This document shows, piece by piece, positions 25,443-33,257 of a DNA stretch of 64,000 nucleotides. The notes under the pieces are model-generated. The model did not search any database. It saw nothing but the letters and a program-made list of their open reading frames with translations, and was not told where the DNA came from. Positions within the stretch are counted from its first letter, which is position 1, and every line of letters begins with the position of its first letter. A program made the position numbers and the translations under genes. The stretch is from Pseudomonas silvicola (GTDB taxonomy: Bacteria > Pseudomonadota > Gammaproteobacteria > Pseudomonadales > Pseudomonadaceae). The stretch spans positions 3,450,001-3,514,000 of the forward strand of contig NZ_CP093280.1 in the NCBI RefSeq assembly GCF_026651855.1. The letters run 5' to 3'.

Positions 25443-25858
25443 TACAGATCGTCCAGGCGCTCGCCCGGCAGTGCGTACTGGACCTTCTCGTACAGCGGAA
25501 ACACTGTCGAATAGCCAGGGACGGGCGCCTGCTGAGTGCCGCTCAGGTGCGGGTAGACGTACATCACCAGATCGGGGTTGGGCAGTCGTGGAAACTGCGC
25601 GCGGATCTCGTTGGCAGCGGTACGTGTGTAGGAGGCCTGGTCACTGATCAGCCGCTCGGGTTCGAGGATCGGCCGGCGCAGTTCGCTGCGGGCCTCCTGC
25701 AGTTGTACCTGGGTGCCCACGGAGCCGGCTCCGTTCCAGATGTCGAGCATCGTCTGATCGCCATGGGGCAGCAGCTTGTCCTTGTCGGTGCTGCAGCCGA
25801 GCAGCGCCAGGCAGAGCAGGCTAATCCAGGTCCAGCGTCGAAACGGATGAGTTTTCAT
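25442..25858 (-). CDS. TIGR03751-family conjugative transfer lipoprotein
   Basis: The 138-residue protein has a lipoprotein signal (LLCLALLGC, acylated Cys22) and the family core PHGDQTMLDIWNGAGSVG, then FPRLPNPDLVMYVYPHL. It is the TraV-like outer-membrane lipoprotein of this ICE secretion system and would stabilise the pore under the outer membrane. The start at 25858 lies 38 bp inside the upstream TIGR03752 gene, and its stop overlaps the ATPase start, so translation of all three is coupled. Confidence 0.9.
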   Translation of the reverse strand: MKTHPFRRWTWISLLCLALLGCSTDKDKLLPHGDQTMLDIWNGAGSVGTQVQLQEARSELRRPILEPERLISDQASYTRTAANEIRAQFPRLPNPDLVMYVYPHLSGTQQAPVPGYSTVFPLYEKVQYALPGERLDDL

Positions 25859-27329
25859 GATGGACTCTCCGGCCTTTGGGCTCGTAGTCGATGGTGATCT
25901 CGTGGTCCAGGTGCAGCGCGACCTTGGCGGAGGGCGGCACGTAGATGGCGGCGAAGGCTTCGCCGTAGAGTTTGTTGATCCAGTCACGGATATCGCCGAT
26001 GCCACCGCTGATGACCGCGTTCAGCGCGCTGTTGCCGCTACTCTGGCTGACGCCCAGTGAACTGCTGCTTGAGCTGATGAAAGAAGCGCTGTTTTGCTCG
26101 CTGCCCATGGCCGCGGCAAAACCGGCGCCGGCGGCGGTGATCAGGCTCTGGCTGCCCAAGTACTGCTGGGCGTTGGAGCGACGCTCGCCGGAGACGCAGG
26201 GAATGCCGTAGGGGTCGGAGATATAACCCAGGCCGCCACGGATCTTCTCGGTGTTCGAGGACTGGCTGGTGGCGCTGTTGCGGCTGACCACGGCCTGCGG
26301 CTGCGGTACGGTGCGCACGGTGCCGTCGGCGAACACGAAGGTGATCGACTCGACTTGGCCCCGCACGCAGGACAGTGTCCAGTCGCCGGAAGCGGTACCG
26401 CTCATGACCGCGCCCACTACTTCGGGCAGGTCAATGCCGTTGGCCGTGAGGTTATCCGGTCCGACCAGGACCTTGAAGGGGTAGGGGTCATTGACCGTGC
26501 CGTCCACGGGGACTCGACCGATCAACGCGGTCATGGCCACGGAGCCCATCAGGGTGGCGTTCTCCGGGATGGTGTAAACGGGCTTGGAGTCTTCGCTGCG
26601 ATCATGCTGAGCCGCGAGATCGCGCTCGCCCTTGGCCAAGGCACGCAGTTGTTTCTGGCCACGGTCGATGGCGTTGTCTTGGCGTCCCTCCAGGCCGTTG
26701 AACTTCGAGGACAGATTGGACAGCGGGCTGTCAGATTTCCCGGAACCGTCGTTCGCCGTGCTTCCCGACGCCGGCTCGATCCATTGCAGCGTATCCGCCG
26801 GGGGCTGCACGCCCTTGATGGCCTGCTCGTCACCGGGCTCCAGGCCGAAACCCACGGGTAAGTCGGACTTCGGTCCTGACATCCCGGCAATCTGCTCCTT
26901 GAGCTTCGACAACAGCCCCTGGGTCTCTCGGTGCTGCTGTTCGGCTTTCTGCCGAGCATCATTGGCTTGCTGGCGCTGTTCGGTCACTTGCTGGGTGACG
27001 CTGCCCAGGGTGCTCTGAATGCGGCTGTCGATGCTGCCCTCGCGAGTACGCAGCCGATTGTTCTCGGTCTGCAGCGAGTCATTGCTTTTCTTCAACGTCA
27101 GCATGTCGCTGCGCATGGCTTTGACCTGGCCGACCAGGGTGGCCACGGTGTCGCGCGGGGTATCGCCGGCAATGCCCAGAGACTTGGCCTGCTCGGCAGT
27201 GAGGGTGGCGTTGTCCTGAGGTTGAGGGTGCTTTTCACCCTGCGGTGCAACCCAGGACCTGAAGATGATCAGCACCACGGCAACCAGCAGGCCGGGCACC
27301 AGCCACTTCAGCAGTACGTTAGCTTTCAT
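25821..27329 (-). CDS. TraB-like protein, TIGR03752 (PFL_4705) family
   Basis: The 502-residue protein has an N-terminal membrane anchor (LVPGLLVAVVLIIFRSWV, about 8-25). A long coiled coil follows (about 65-150, rich in Gln, Lys and Glu), and then a VirB10/TraB-like C-terminal domain (about 230-490) with ENATLMGSVAMTALIGRVPVDG. VirB10-type proteins span the periplasm and link inner-membrane energy to the outer-membrane pore. The start at 27329 overlaps the end of TIGR03749 by 11 bp. Confidence 0.92.
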   Translation of the reverse strand: MKANVLLKWLVPGLLVAVVLIIFRSWVAPQGEKHPQPQDNATLTAEQAKSLGIAGDTPRDTVATLVGQVKAMRSDMLTLKKSNDSLQTENNRLRTREGSIDSRIQSTLGSVTQQVTEQRQQANDARQKAEQQHRETQGLLSKLKEQIAGMSGPKSDLPVGFGLEPGDEQAIKGVQPPADTLQWIEPASGSTANDGSGKSDSPLSNLSSKFNGLEGRQDNAIDRGQKQLRALAKGERDLAAQHDRSEDSKPVYTIPENATLMGSVAMTALIGRVPVDGTVNDPYPFKVLVGPDNLTANGIDLPEVVGAVMSGTASGDWTLSCVRGQVESITFVFADGTVRTVPQPQAVVSRNSATSQSSNTEKIRGGLGYISDPYGIPCVSGERRSNAQQYLGSQSLITAAGAGFAAAMGSEQNSASFISSSSSSLGVSQSSGNSALNAVISGGIGDIRDWINKLYGEAFAAIYVPPSAKVALHLDHEITIDYEPKGRRVHHENSSVSTLDLD

Positions 27330-28134
27330 GGTCGGCACCCTCCGGCTTGGGTGGGGGCAGCAGCAATGCCTGTTTCAGGCCGCCACCCCGCGTGACTAGG
27401 TACGCCACCGTGGTGTCTTCGGGGGTACCGGCGCTTCCCAGCGAGTTGTGCTGGAAGGTGGCCGCGAACAGGGTCGCCTGAATATGACGCGGATCAAGCA
27501 AGACTTCACTCGTTCCCTGGTTGACCAGCTTCACCGCAGTGACCCAATAGTCGCCGAGGCGCCAGGCGGCCAGGGCCTTGGCGGTAACGCGCTCGGTGGG
27601 CAACAGGGCGCTGAGTGCAACGGATTTACCAACCGGCACGCGGCGGAGACCTGGCAATGGGGCCACGGTACGCAACGGCGCATAGAGGTTCTGCGCGGCA
27701 TAGCGGGTGAGCACCACCGGGATCGGCGTAGCCGGTACCGCAGGCGTGGTGCTTGAGGCAGCTTCCGCTTCGGGTGCCTTGGCGTCCGCGACAATCTTGA
27801 TCGGTTCCAGCGCGGCAGTGCCGGCCACCGCTTCAATGTCGATCAGCACCATATCGCCGGACTTCACCGACTGCAGTTGCAGGCGTGTCGGCGGAATCGC
27901 GTCGGACGCCAGCAAATACACGGTGCTGCCCACCGATTGCACCCGCAGCTTGGCACTGATCGCATTGGGTACGCCGACGCGAACGTTCTCGTCGAGCATC
28001 AGAATGCGTTCCTGGCCGACCACCAGTGGTACGGCCAAGGGTAGGCGATCCCAGTGCTTGACCTCAACGGCGCTCGTGGTCGCGCACCAGGTAGCTGAGC
28101 ATGCGAAGGCCAAGATCAGTATGTGTCTGTTCAT
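27319..28134 (-). CDS. TraK-like secretin, TIGR03749 (PFL_4704) family
   Basis: The 271-residue periplasmic protein has a signal peptide (about 1-22) and the family core VKHWDRLPLAVPLVVGQERILMLDENVRVGVP (about 24-55). A Pro/Ala linker (about 125-145) leads to a C-terminal part with the block YAAQNLYAPLRT. It corresponds to TraK/VirB9, which forms the outer-membrane core with the TIGR03751 lipoprotein and the TIGR03752 protein. Overlaps of 4 and 11 bp with the flanking genes show tight coupling. Confidence 0.9.
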   Translation of the reverse strand: MNRHILILAFACSATWCATTSAVEVKHWDRLPLAVPLVVGQERILMLDENVRVGVPNAISAKLRVQSVGSTVYLLASDAIPPTRLQLQSVKSGDMVLIDIEAVAGTAALEPIKIVADAKAPEAEAASSTTPAVPATPIPVVLTRYAAQNLYAPLRTVAPLPGLRRVPVGKSVALSALLPTERVTAKALAAWRLGDYWVTAVKLVNQGTSEVLLDPRHIQATLFAATFQHNSLGSAGTPEDTTVAYLVTRGGGLKQALLLPPPKPEGADHES

Positions 28135-28772
28135 GACGCACCTCCCGGTAGGGACAGCTTTTGCGGCGTACCTTCGTAGCAGTCCAGGGCCAACCCCCAC
28201 TTGTTGTGCTCGGGGTCGACATCGAAGCGCACCACGCGCAGCGGGTAACGCACGACCACGCGCTTGACCGGTTCGGCCGCGTAGTACTCATCGGCGTTGA
28301 GATCAAGCTGCACCAGCCAGCTGTGCGTATCCAGCTGCTTCACCCGCAGGCCGGGGTCATCGCTGTACCCGCGGCCGAGTACTTCATAGACGCCCCGTAC
28401 GCGACCGCGCAGTTCCCCGGCGACCTTGCGGAACTCGAAGTCACCGTCGAGGAAGGTCTTGCAGGCCGGCGTGAGGTATGGCTGAAGGGCATAGATCGCC
28501 CGGGGGTAATCGGCCTCGCCATCCGTAGGCCAGCGATTGAGCTGGCCGAAGATATACAGGGCGAAGGAGTAGATGTTTTCCGGCGGCACATCCCACCATT
28601 TGCGGGTGCTACCCGAGCGCAGATCCGGCGGTACATGAATGGTCAGCTGGCTGGGAGCGGTCTGCCAGCCATACCAGAGCCCGGCACTGAGCAGCGCCAG
28701 CGCCCCCACGGCCAGGCGCAGGCTGAAAATATGCGCCTGTTGCGCATCGACCTTGTTGCGGAAGCGGCTCAT
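28131..28772 (-). CDS. TraE-like protein, TIGR03746 (PFL_4703) family
   Basis: The 213-residue protein has a short cytoplasmic head and one transmembrane helix (LRLAVGALALLSAGLWYGW, about 18-36). A periplasmic VirB8/TraE-like domain follows with KWWDVPPENIYSFALYIFGQLNRW and later YPLRVVRFDVDPEHNKWGLALDCYEG. VirB8-like proteins nucleate assembly of the secretion channel. It overlaps its neighbours by 4 bp on both sides. Confidence 0.9.
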   Translation of the reverse strand: MSRFRNKVDAQQAHIFSLRLAVGALALLSAGLWYGWQTAPSQLTIHVPPDLRSGSTRKWWDVPPENIYSFALYIFGQLNRWPTDGEADYPRAIYALQPYLTPACKTFLDGDFEFRKVAGELRGRVRGVYEVLGRGYSDDPGLRVKQLDTHSWLVQLDLNADEYYAAEPVKRVVVRYPLRVVRFDVDPEHNKWGLALDCYEGTPQKLSLPGGAS

Positions 28773-29170
28773 GGGTTGCCCTCCCGATGACGACGGGTAC
28801 GCCTGACCGTCCAGGGTCCTGAGTGCAGGATCAGGTGCTGGGCGCCAACGTCCCAGTGCAGGGCCAGATCCCATTGCAACCTGCGGTACAACCAGGTCTC
28901 GGGCCGGGCGCGTTTGGCGCGGCGCAGCAGCTTGCCGCCGGCAAACAGTGTCACTGCCATGCTGGCGATCATGCAGGTGGGCAGCATGGCGATGGAGGCG
29001 GTTGCCAGCGCCAGGGGCACCCCGACGATAAGGCCAACGCTGGCACCGATGGCCAGGGCCACCCACATCTCATCGTTGGTCAAACCACGCAGTACGGCCG
29101 GGTCACGATTCAGCCGTTCGGGCAGGAAGGTCAGGGTGCCGTCGGGCAGGGTCGCGATGGGATCGGACAT
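28769..29170 (-). CDS. TraL-like membrane protein, TIGR03750 family
   Basis: The 133-residue protein starts with a soluble PDGTLTFLPERLNRDPAVLRGLTNDEMW segment and has two hydrophobic helices (about 36-55 and 60-78). A basic C-terminal half with RPETWLYRRLQWDLALH follows. It matches TIGR03750 and plays the part of TraL/VirB3 in linking the ATPase to the membrane complex. The stop overlaps the start of TIGR03746. Confidence 0.9.
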   Translation of the reverse strand: MSDPIATLPDGTLTFLPERLNRDPAVLRGLTNDEMWVALAIGASVGLIVGVPLALATASIAMLPTCMIASMAVTLFAGGKLLRRAKRARPETWLYRRLQWDLALHWDVGAQHLILHSGPWTVRRTRRHREGNP

Positions 29171-29177
29171 GGCGACC

Positions 29178-29555
29178 TCACAGGATGGCGGCGGCTTTGG
29201 TCAGGAACCAGATGATGACCACCACCAGCAGCGCACCGACACCGACGACCGCGCCTAGATCCTTCCAGGTTTTGCGCTGGTTCTGTACGTCGGCGTAGAC
29301 CGTCAGTGAGTGCCAAGCCACACCGAGAAAGGCGAGGAGGGCGATCAGCAGGCCGAGCAGGATGCCACCATCGTAGGCGTAGTTTTTGATGGTCTCGATC
29401 AGGCCGGTTCCTTCGCCGCGCGAGGGTGCCTCCATGGTTGGGAGATCGGCGAAGGCCACGCTCGACATCAAAATCAGCAGGCTGCCCAGAAAGCCTTGCT
29501 GCAGGTGCTGGCGTAGGTGGACGAAGCGGATGGGACGAAGTCGGCGAAGGGGCAT
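29178..29555 (-). CDS. Pilin-like membrane protein, TIGR03745 family
   Basis: The 125-residue protein has a long N-terminal signal region, LGSLLILMSSVAFA (about 23-36). A small mature part follows with two transmembrane helices: GGILLGLLIALLAFLGVAWHSL and GAVVGVGALLVVVIIWFL. This is the size and topology of TraA/VirB2 pilins, and TIGR03745 sits at that place in the operon, so it may be the major pilin or a pilin-like subunit. Confidence 0.88.
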   Translation of the reverse strand: MPLRRLRPIRFVHLRQHLQQGFLGSLLILMSSVAFADLPTMEAPSRGEGTGLIETIKNYAYDGGILLGLLIALLAFLGVAWHSLTVYADVQNQRKTWKDLGAVVGVGALLVVVIIWFLTKAAAIL

Positions 29556-29573
29556 GGCTAGGGTCTCCAGCGA

Positions 29574-29813
29574 TCAGGACAGCATGAAAAACATCAGCAC
29601 GATCAGGGCAAGCGCGAGACGGGCCGTGCTCCCACCGAGGGCACCAAAGCTAAGGTTGCCGGCCGCCCAACCGCGGTAGCCCGTCCACAGCGCCCAGGCG
29701 CACCACAGCAAGGCCAGCACTAGGACGGTCGAACGCCAAAGCACCGAGCTGAGTTGCGGCGCAAAACCGGCAGCTGCACTGAACGCAGTGATCTGGGTGT
29801 CAGTCATGCTCAT
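29574..29813 (-). CDS. Small membrane protein, TIGR03758 (PFL_4701) family
   Basis: The 79-residue protein has two hydrophobic helices (STVLVLALLWCAWALW and LALALIVLMFFML) joined by a polar loop with GWAAGNLSFGALGG. It matches TIGR03758, a pilin-like or channel component always placed between RAQPRD and TIGR03745 genes. MSMTD at 29813 or MTD at 29807 may be the true start. It overlaps the end of the RAQPRD gene by 14 bp. Confidence 0.87.
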   Translation of the reverse strand: MSMTDTQITAFSAAAGFAPQLSSVLWRSTVLVLALLWCAWALWTGYRGWAAGNLSFGALGGSTARLALALIVLMFFMLS

Positions 29814-30144
29814 GGCTTGCGCCCGCCGTTGGCTCGTTGGCGCGATAAAATCCAGATAGCTGGGTGAGCTCGTTGGGTTGGGCACGTGAGGGCGTCAGGT
29901 AGTCGTTAACGCCCCGGCGTATGCGTTGAAGGTCTCGGGCGAGTTGTCCGTAGTCGAAGTGATAGCGAGGTTCACCAGCGGCAGGCGCGGCAATCTTTGA
30001 TCGGTCTGCCATCTGATCGATGGCGTCAAGCTGCTTGATGATCAAGCCTAGCTCGCGGGCTTCAAACTCTTCTTGGGCCAGCACGGGAAGCGGGAGTAAG
30101 ACAGCGAGAAGAATCAGCCTCGGCATCGAAGAAAATGTCATCAC
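29800..30144 (-). CDS. RAQPRD-family ICE protein
   Basis: The 114-residue exported protein has a signal peptide (about 1-23) and a helical mature part with LGLIIKQLDAIDQMADRSK and HFDYGQLARDLQRIRRGVNDYLTPSRAQP. The diagnostic motif of the RAQPRD family is present as SRAQPNEL, one residue off the usual form. The family is limited to conjugative elements and its function is not established; it is presumably a periplasmic assembly factor. It is the first gene after the cargo gap, so its promoter must lie within or beyond 30145-30499. Confidence 0.87.
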   Translation of the reverse strand: MMTFSSMPRLILLAVLLPLPVLAQEEFEARELGLIIKQLDAIDQMADRSKIAAPAAGEPRYHFDYGQLARDLQRIRRGVNDYLTPSRAQPNELTQLSGFYRANEPTAGASHEHD

Positions 30145-30499
30145 AAGTAGTCCACGGCATGTCTGGCATTACCGTGGCTCATCACAGAGGTTTTCGCTTG
30201 AAGAATATTGAGCTGTCCACCGTCGGATTATCCAGTACCACCTGCGAACGAGGACCTCGCGACAGCTATCCGGTCGCACAACGACCAGGCTGGATTAACT
30301 GAAATTCAACGGGTTGTGGCCTGGCAAACCATGGCCATGAGGCCCGCTACCTCGCTGGTTCTAGAGAGTTCCCCAGAGATGGCGATTCCTTGGGCCGATG
30401 AAGATTGAAACTTTGGTTGCATGGAATCTCTGTGGAGTGGCAATCTGCTGCTATGTGACCTCGGCTTCACCCGAAGAGGCGTTAATCCAAGGAAGTGAT
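30145..30499. other. Intergenic region between RAQPRD and the ATPase/TOPRIM cargo
   Basis: About 350 bp lie between divergent genes. Part of it stays open on the plus strand, but the frame starts with TTG and has no ribosome site, so I do not call a gene. The border between GC-rich ICE DNA and the AT-rich cargo gene falls near 30.48 kb. No flanking direct repeat could be found by eye. Confidence 0.4.
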
Positions 30500-32473
30500 A
30501 TGATAGTTGGCTTGTTGTTAAGGAATTTTAAGACTTATCAGGCGATCAATTACGTCAAGCTTTCAAATGGTAAGTATTTTAGCGCTCTCGTGGGTGAGAA
30601 TGGCGCTGGCAAAAGTTCGGTGCTAGAAGCTCTGAATAGTTTTTTTAATGGTGTCGAATGGAATTATAATCATTCTTTGATGAAGGGTTATGCTGAAAGG
30701 GAACCGTTTATTTGCCCGATTTTTCTAATAGAAAAAGATGACATTCCAAGCCTTGATGAGTATCAGTGGTTTGTTGAGAAGGTAAGTGAGTTAGCGTGGT
30801 CTGCTAGCGTTGGAGATTTTAACCCTGCTCACAAGGAGCATGCAAAATCATTTTGCGAGCATAGAGATTTGTTGGTTTCGGAGGGCTATTCGAGTAGTTC
30901 CTACTATCTGATTCCGTTTGGCTTGAAAAGGGATCAGCGTAGTTCGCCGCCGGTGGTTTTTTTTGCAATGTTTGAAACGCTTCCGGCATACGGTTCTCTT
31001 ATCAAAAATTATATTGGTTCGGCAAAGGCGATAGCGCTCCTTCATCAGCGGATTAGTGATCACTATAAATTTATTTATCTCCCTGCTGATATTGATTTTC
31101 GAGAGTATACGAAAATAGAAGGTAGAACTATACAGGCATTGCTTGGTCAGAAATTGGATACGATTGTAAGGGCTTTTATCAAAAGAGAAGACGTTCGGAC
31201 TATTAATGCCCAACTTAACGATTTCTTAGCGTCGATCTCAGAAAAACTTGAGGTGTACGAATACAGAAAGCCTGCGCAAAAGCAAAATCTGGTTAACCAA
31301 TCACATTTGACGGAAAAAGTGATAGAGGCCTTTTTTGAGTCAAAAGTTTTGAATAGAAAGGATGGACGTGAGCTGACCCCGGTTAGCGATCTAAGTTCCG
31401 GTGAAAAACGCCAAGCCCTTATAGACGTTGCAAAGGCATTTTTGCTTGCAAATGCGGCACCAAGCCATCAGCAAATTGTATTGGCCATCGATGAGCCTGA
31501 GTTGTCCTTACATGTGTCATCCTGCTTTTCTCAATTCGAGAAGTTGCGGGAAATTGCTGATTCAAAAATTCAGGTACTCATCACTACTCATTGGTATGGC
31601 TTCATGCCGATTATCTCAAGTGGTGTGGCGGTATACTGTCCAAAAAGTGATCTTCCTCCGCTTCTTCTTGATCTTAGATGCTTTCGTGAAGATATAAAAA
31701 AGCTGAGGGTTGAGACCAAGGGGGAGCTGCCTGTAGAGCTTGAGCTGAAAGGTATAAATGATCTGGTTCAGTCCGTTATAGCTTCGGTAACAAGCTCGGA
31801 TTATAAATGGGTTATCTGCGAGGGTTCGGCTGATAGTATTTATCTTAATCATTATTTAAAGGCGCCTGGATTGTTTATTGTGCCGGTGGGCGGAGCTCCA
31901 ACGGTTAAGAAAATTTTTAATTACCTATATCTTGCGCTCGAGGATGCTAGAGGCGATATCAAAGGGAAGGTGTTCTGCTTGATCGATACTGATAAGCGGT
32001 TCGAGTCATTTGATGGGAGGGATTCGCTTGCGGGGCTGCAAATACGTCGATTGAAAAATGATGAGGATAGTTGCAGTACGGAACTCCTTAAAACTAGCGA
32101 TAATAACGCCTCGCCTTCGACAGTGATTGAAGATGCGTTGGATGCGCAGAGTTTTATTGCTGCGATTGACAGTTTTAAGGGTCACTCGGTTTATGGGGCG
32201 ATGATCGCGCGCCTGTCTAAGCCACTGTCGTCTGAGAATGATGAGTGGCCATCAACTTTGTCGTTGAATCTTAACTTCACGGATCGCAAGGCGATAGAGC
32301 AGTTATTTGAGTGCGAGGGTTTTAAAGTTAAGTTTGCATTGCAATATGTTAAAATTGATTCTTTAGTGCGCAAACCAAAGTGGGTTGCGGAAATTGAAAG
32401 GTTTCTTTTTCCTTTGAAAACCAAGGGGGGTAGGGTGAGCCGACGTGCGTCCAAGGCCGCGCCTGATGCATGA
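30500..32473 (+). CDS. ABC-type ATPase fused to TOPRIM domain (OLD/PARIS-like), probable defence protein
   Basis: The 657-residue protein begins at an ATG with a GGAAG site. It has an SMC/ABC-type ATPase domain with Walker A GENGAGKSS (32-40), the signature DLSSGEKRQ (about 296-304), Walker B LAIDEPELSLH (about 328-338) and the switch His in TTHWYG. A TOPRIM-like domain follows: WVICEGSADSIYL with the metal-binding Glu (about 437-449) and LIDTDKR with the Asp pair (about 493-499). Such ATPase-TOPRIM proteins include OLD nucleases and PARIS-type systems, which act against phages or sense anti-restriction proteins. The gene is AT-rich, on the opposite strand to the transfer operon and without partners, so it is recent cargo. 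Which subclass it belongs to is open. Confidence 0.8.
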   Translation: MIVGLLLRNFKTYQAINYVKLSNGKYFSALVGENGAGKSSVLEALNSFFNGVEWNYNHSLMKGYAEREPFICPIFLIEKDDIPSLDEYQWFVEKVSELAWSASVGDFNPAHKEHAKSFCEHRDLLVSEGYSSSSYYLIPFGLKRDQRSSPPVVFFAMFETLPAYGSLIKNYIGSAKAIALLHQRISDHYKFIYLPADIDFREYTKIEGRTIQALLGQKLDTIVRAFIKREDVRTINAQLNDFLASISEKLEVYEYRKPAQKQNLVNQSHLTEKVIEAFFESKVLNRKDGRELTPVSDLSSGEKRQALIDVAKAFLLANAAPSHQQIVLAIDEPELSLHVSSCFSQFEKLREIADSKIQVLITTHWYGFMPIISSGVAVYCPKSDLPPLLLDLRCFREDIKKLRVETKGELPVELELKGINDLVQSVIASVTSSDYKWVICEGSADSIYLNHYLKAPGLFIVPVGGAPTVKKIFNYLYLALEDARGDIKGKVFCLIDTDKRFESFDGRDSLAGLQIRRLKNDEDSCSTELLKTSDNNASPSTVIEDALDAQSFIAAIDSFKGHSVYGAMIARLSKPLSSENDEWPSTLSLNLNFTDRKAIEQLFECEGFKVKFALQYVKIDSLVRKPKWVAEIERFLFPLKTKGGRVSRRASKAAPDA

Positions 32474-32492
32474 TAGTTTCAGCGTCGGTTCT

Positions 32493-33221
32493 TCAAAGAT
32501 ACTTTTTGAACGAGGATCCCGTAATCGCAATCATCCAGCCCAACACCCAGGCGCAGGGCACAAATACCCACGTTGGATTGATAGACCAGGGAAAGGATAG
32601 GTAGATGATCCAAGGAGTGAACAGCATGGGGATGAGCAGTCGTTTGGCACGATGATAGACAAAGCTGCTTTCACGGCCGGCACCGAATTTTCGCAGGTCA
32701 CGTCGCATCAACCCATCTACCCCTCCTGTGACCGCCGCCAAGAGGAACAGGGGCATAGACAGCACCAGCACTGCGACGCGGACTACAAACGTGAGGACGG
32801 TGAAAAGGGCCGCTACCAGGTAGTCTTGCAACCCGACGTACACTAGAGCCGCTGCTCCTGGAATGCTATCCTCCTGGCTTAGCTTCGTCATATGCACCTG
32901 GAGTTCGCCCCAGCCGACCCTGACGAACAACCAATCATTGGTCGCCCCCAGGACTCGGCCAACGGCCTCGGCAGGTTGCGCAATGATCAGGGATTGTTTG
33001 AAGTTCGCGCTCAACCATCCCAGCTCGCTCTGCCACATGGCCTGACTGTGATGCCATCCCTGATCAGGCCAAAACCACACCATGCCGGCAAACTCCAGCA
33101 CGATGGAAAACAGCATCGAGCCAAACAACACGCCCAGCAGCCTTAGGCACAGTTCGACGGCGGCGAGGATAGGCCCGGGTTTTCGCGGTGCAGGTGCTTG
33201 GTTGACCGGCGTGGTCGGCAT
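32493..33221 (-). CDS. Integrating conjugative element membrane protein, TIGR03747 family
   Basis: The 242-residue protein has a proline-rich cytoplasmic start and a transmembrane segment (about 27-50). A periplasmic loop follows with WPDQGWHHSQAMWQSELGWL. Further spans lie near residues 130-165 and 195-235, with SMPLFLLAAVTGGVDGLMRRDLRKFGAGRESSFVYHRAKR between them. It matches TIGR03747, which sits beside TraD in every relative and probably links the coupling protein to the channel. Its last codons lie 19 bp from the inserted cargo gene, so the insertion left it intact. Confidence 0.9.
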   Translation of the reverse strand: MPTTPVNQAPAPRKPGPILAAVELCLRLLGVLFGSMLFSIVLEFAGMVWFWPDQGWHHSQAMWQSELGWLSANFKQSLIIAQPAEAVGRVLGATNDWLFVRVGWGELQVHMTKLSQEDSIPGAAALVYVGLQDYLVAALFTVLTFVVRVAVLVLSMPLFLLAAVTGGVDGLMRRDLRKFGAGRESSFVYHRAKRLLIPMLFTPWIIYLSFPWSINPTWVFVPCAWVLGWMIAITGSSFKKYL

Positions 33222-33257
33222 GGATACCTCGGCTCACGCGGCATTACATCCGCTGAT

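Noticed and set aside
30208-30408. 66-codon plus-strand frame upstream of the ATPase-TOPRIM gene
   Set aside because: It begins with TTG, has no ribosome site and shows no protein-like pattern; the downstream gene has a better start at 30500.
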